A stretch of DNA of 53,903 nt, taken from the NCBI GenBank assembly GCA_003218945.1, contig QHPE01000159.1, forward strand, positions 1 through 53,903. The letters run 5' to 3'. The position numbers were made by a program, and so were the translations under genes. Positions 52,911 through 53,903 of this stretch are shown here, piece after piece. Under the pieces are notes generated by a model. The model saw nothing but the letters and a program-made list of their open reading frames with translations, made no database searches and was not told where the DNA came from. The stretch comes from Verrucomicrobiota bacterium. GTDB taxonomy: Bacteria > Verrucomicrobiota > Verrucomicrobiia > Chthoniobacterales > UBA10450. How positions within the stretch are numbered: the stretch's first letter is position 1; the number at the start of each line of letters is the position of its first letter.

Positions 52911-53667
52911 ATTGCGCATCGTCACTTTGGTCGCCTCGATCATTTCCGTCGCTCTCCTCCGAGTCGCCGCCGCACAGGAATCGTCCACTCCAACGCCTCG
53001 GCCCAGCAGAGAAGAATCGCCTGTTCCCTCTGTTTTGCCTGAACATTCCACAGCATCCTCGCCGACGGCGGAGCAAACGCCTTCACCTTCGCCTGCGAGA
53101 AGTGTACGCATCAGATTCGTTCCTCCGCCAATGGAAGGCACGATCAGCCTTGGGATTTTTGATCAGAGCGGCAAACTTGTACGCGTCCTGCATCAGAACG
53201 CACAGCTGAATGATTTCACGATCGGCGCCGACGCGTTGGTGACGCAATGGGATGGAAAAGATGACGCCGGCCAAGACTTACCTGCCGGACAATATCACGC
53301 GCGCGGGTACCTCATCGGCCCGCTCAAACTGGAAGATTTGGGCCAGACTTCGCCGCCCAAGCCGGACACTGACACGAACAGCGTCGTTAAAGTGCGATTG
53401 GTCCCTGATCCGTTACGGAAAAATAAAAGCCCGGTGATCGAAGCCGGCATCGGATTCGGTGCGGGCGGGAGTTACTTGGAAACCACCGATGGCCTGCCGC
53501 TGTTCAAAATTAGCGAGACACCGAATGTTGCGCATGCATTGATTGCGAAGAAAAGTGAAAACGGTATTGATGTTTGGCAGGATGACGGCAGAGAACCGCA
53601 TCAGTTCCGCATCTCGAATGTTGACCAGATGATGGCGTTCGATTGCGGAGAGTTTGAGCTGAAATGA
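52903..53667 (+). CDS. Secreted protein with FlgD-Ig-like domain
   Basis: 254 residues from ATG 52903, which overlaps the GH57 stop by eight bases; an upstream frame to 52837 lies inside the GH57 gene. The N-terminus is a signal peptide (IVTLVASIISVALLRVAAAQ), followed by a Thr/Pro/Ser linker to about 67. Residues about 75-140 are FlgD-Ig-like (SGKLVRVLHQNAQ, WDGKDDAGQDLPAGQYH). The remaining 110 residues are unrecognised. The FlgD-Ig domain is common in surface proteins of this phylum and does not imply a flagellar hook here. Confidence 0.82.
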   Translation: MLRLRIVTLVASIISVALLRVAAAQESSTPTPRPSREESPVPSVLPEHSTASSPTAEQTPSPSPARSVRIRFVPPPMEGTISLGIFDQSGKLVRVLHQNAQLNDFTIGADALVTQWDGKDDAGQDLPAGQYHARGYLIGPLKLEDLGQTSPPKPDTDTNSVVKVRLVPDPLRKNKSPVIEAGIGFGAGGSYLETTDGLPLFKISETPNVAHALIAKKSENGIDVWQDDGREPHQFRISNVDQMMAFDCGEFELK

Positions 53668-53754
53668 GCGGCAGCGGCGGTCTCCACCCTGCGAAATAAA
53701 AGAACCGGCGCTTGACACACGCACCGCTACGACGCAAGCGATTGCTAATCACAA

Positions 53755-53903
53755 ATGCCCTCTACGCCTGAATTTCAGCAGACACTCGGCAAGGTCGCCG
53801 GCTTTAGCGGCACCGCTCTCCACACCGGTGAAAAAGTTACGCTCAGGCTACACCCCGCCCCGGTGGATCACGGAATTAAATTCAAAAGAAAAGATTTGCA
53901 GGA
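53755..53903 (+). CDS. lpxC: UDP-3-O-acyl-N-acetylglucosamine deacetylase, start only
   Basis: The first 49 residues are in the window and the gene runs off the right edge. FSGTALHTGEKVTLRLHPAP is the diagnostic N-terminal strand region of LpxC, the committed step of lipid A synthesis, and implies an outer membrane. In this phylum lpxC is sometimes fused to fabZ, which cannot be seen here. Confidence 0.93.
   Translation, partial: MPSTPEFQQTLGKVAGFSGTALHTGEKVTLRLHPAPVDHGIKFKRKDLQ

Noticed and set aside
53712-53717. Promoter TTGACA upstream of lpxC
   Set aside because: No acceptable -10 lies at 16-18 bases.

Overview
The window looks like a chromosomal segment of a Gram-negative soil bacterium, most likely of the phylum Verrucomicrobiota (Spartobacteria/Chthoniobacterales type). 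This is an inference from gene content: an lpxC start at the right edge, an ECF sigma factor next to a Ser/Thr kinase with TPRs, SprB-like surface repeats, DCC/lipase-maturation-factor proteins, and many short palindromic intergenic repeats. No phage, IS element or CRISPR array was seen. Gene identities come from reading the sequence; no database search was run.

Layout. 1-3441: a rhomboid protease and an alpha-glucan phosphorylase. 3806-15051 (minus strand): a large SprB-repeat surface protein, an orphan receiver protein, a FixL/FixJ-type kinase-regulator pair, a second secreted protein with a related C-terminal domain, and a NarL-type kinase-regulator pair. The two kinases are paralogues, and a decayed regulator tail plus its downstream spacer shows that part of this region was duplicated. 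15306-19100: ECF sigma factor and Ser/Thr kinase. 19303-21407: a small secreted peptide with two 21-residue repeats, a one-TM protein with a FAPN motif, and an HTTM membrane protein. This trio resembles the sdpC/sdpA/sdpB arrangement and is my best candidate for an undescribed peptide-maturation system. 21702-27457: M19 dipeptidase, a small membrane protein, a beta-CASP nuclease, exonuclease III and a DCC-HTTM fusion. 27509-31370: infA, three ElaB/YqjE-like envelope genes and two PilT-type ATPases. 31367-39152 (minus strand): an alcohol dehydrogenase, a MarR-RND efflux operon with a perfect palindromic operator, and a PMT-type glycosyltransferase.

39318-46120 is the translation/RNA operon nusA-infB-rbfA-nrnA-truB-ribF, preceded by a terminator-like hairpin in the nusA leader. 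46134-47728 (minus strand): an ECF sigma factor between a membrane protein and a possible anti-sigma factor. 47851-52910: tRNA-Gly, prmA, a tandem NDK, an aspartate aminotransferase and a GH57 enzyme. The window ends with a FlgD-Ig-like secreted protein and the start of lpxC.

Two families of short inverted repeats are scattered through the window. Members of one family, with TGTAG/CTACA ends, have invaded coding sequence: they form the 3' ends of the rhomboid and prmA genes and sit in frame inside the DCC-HTTM and GH57 genes.
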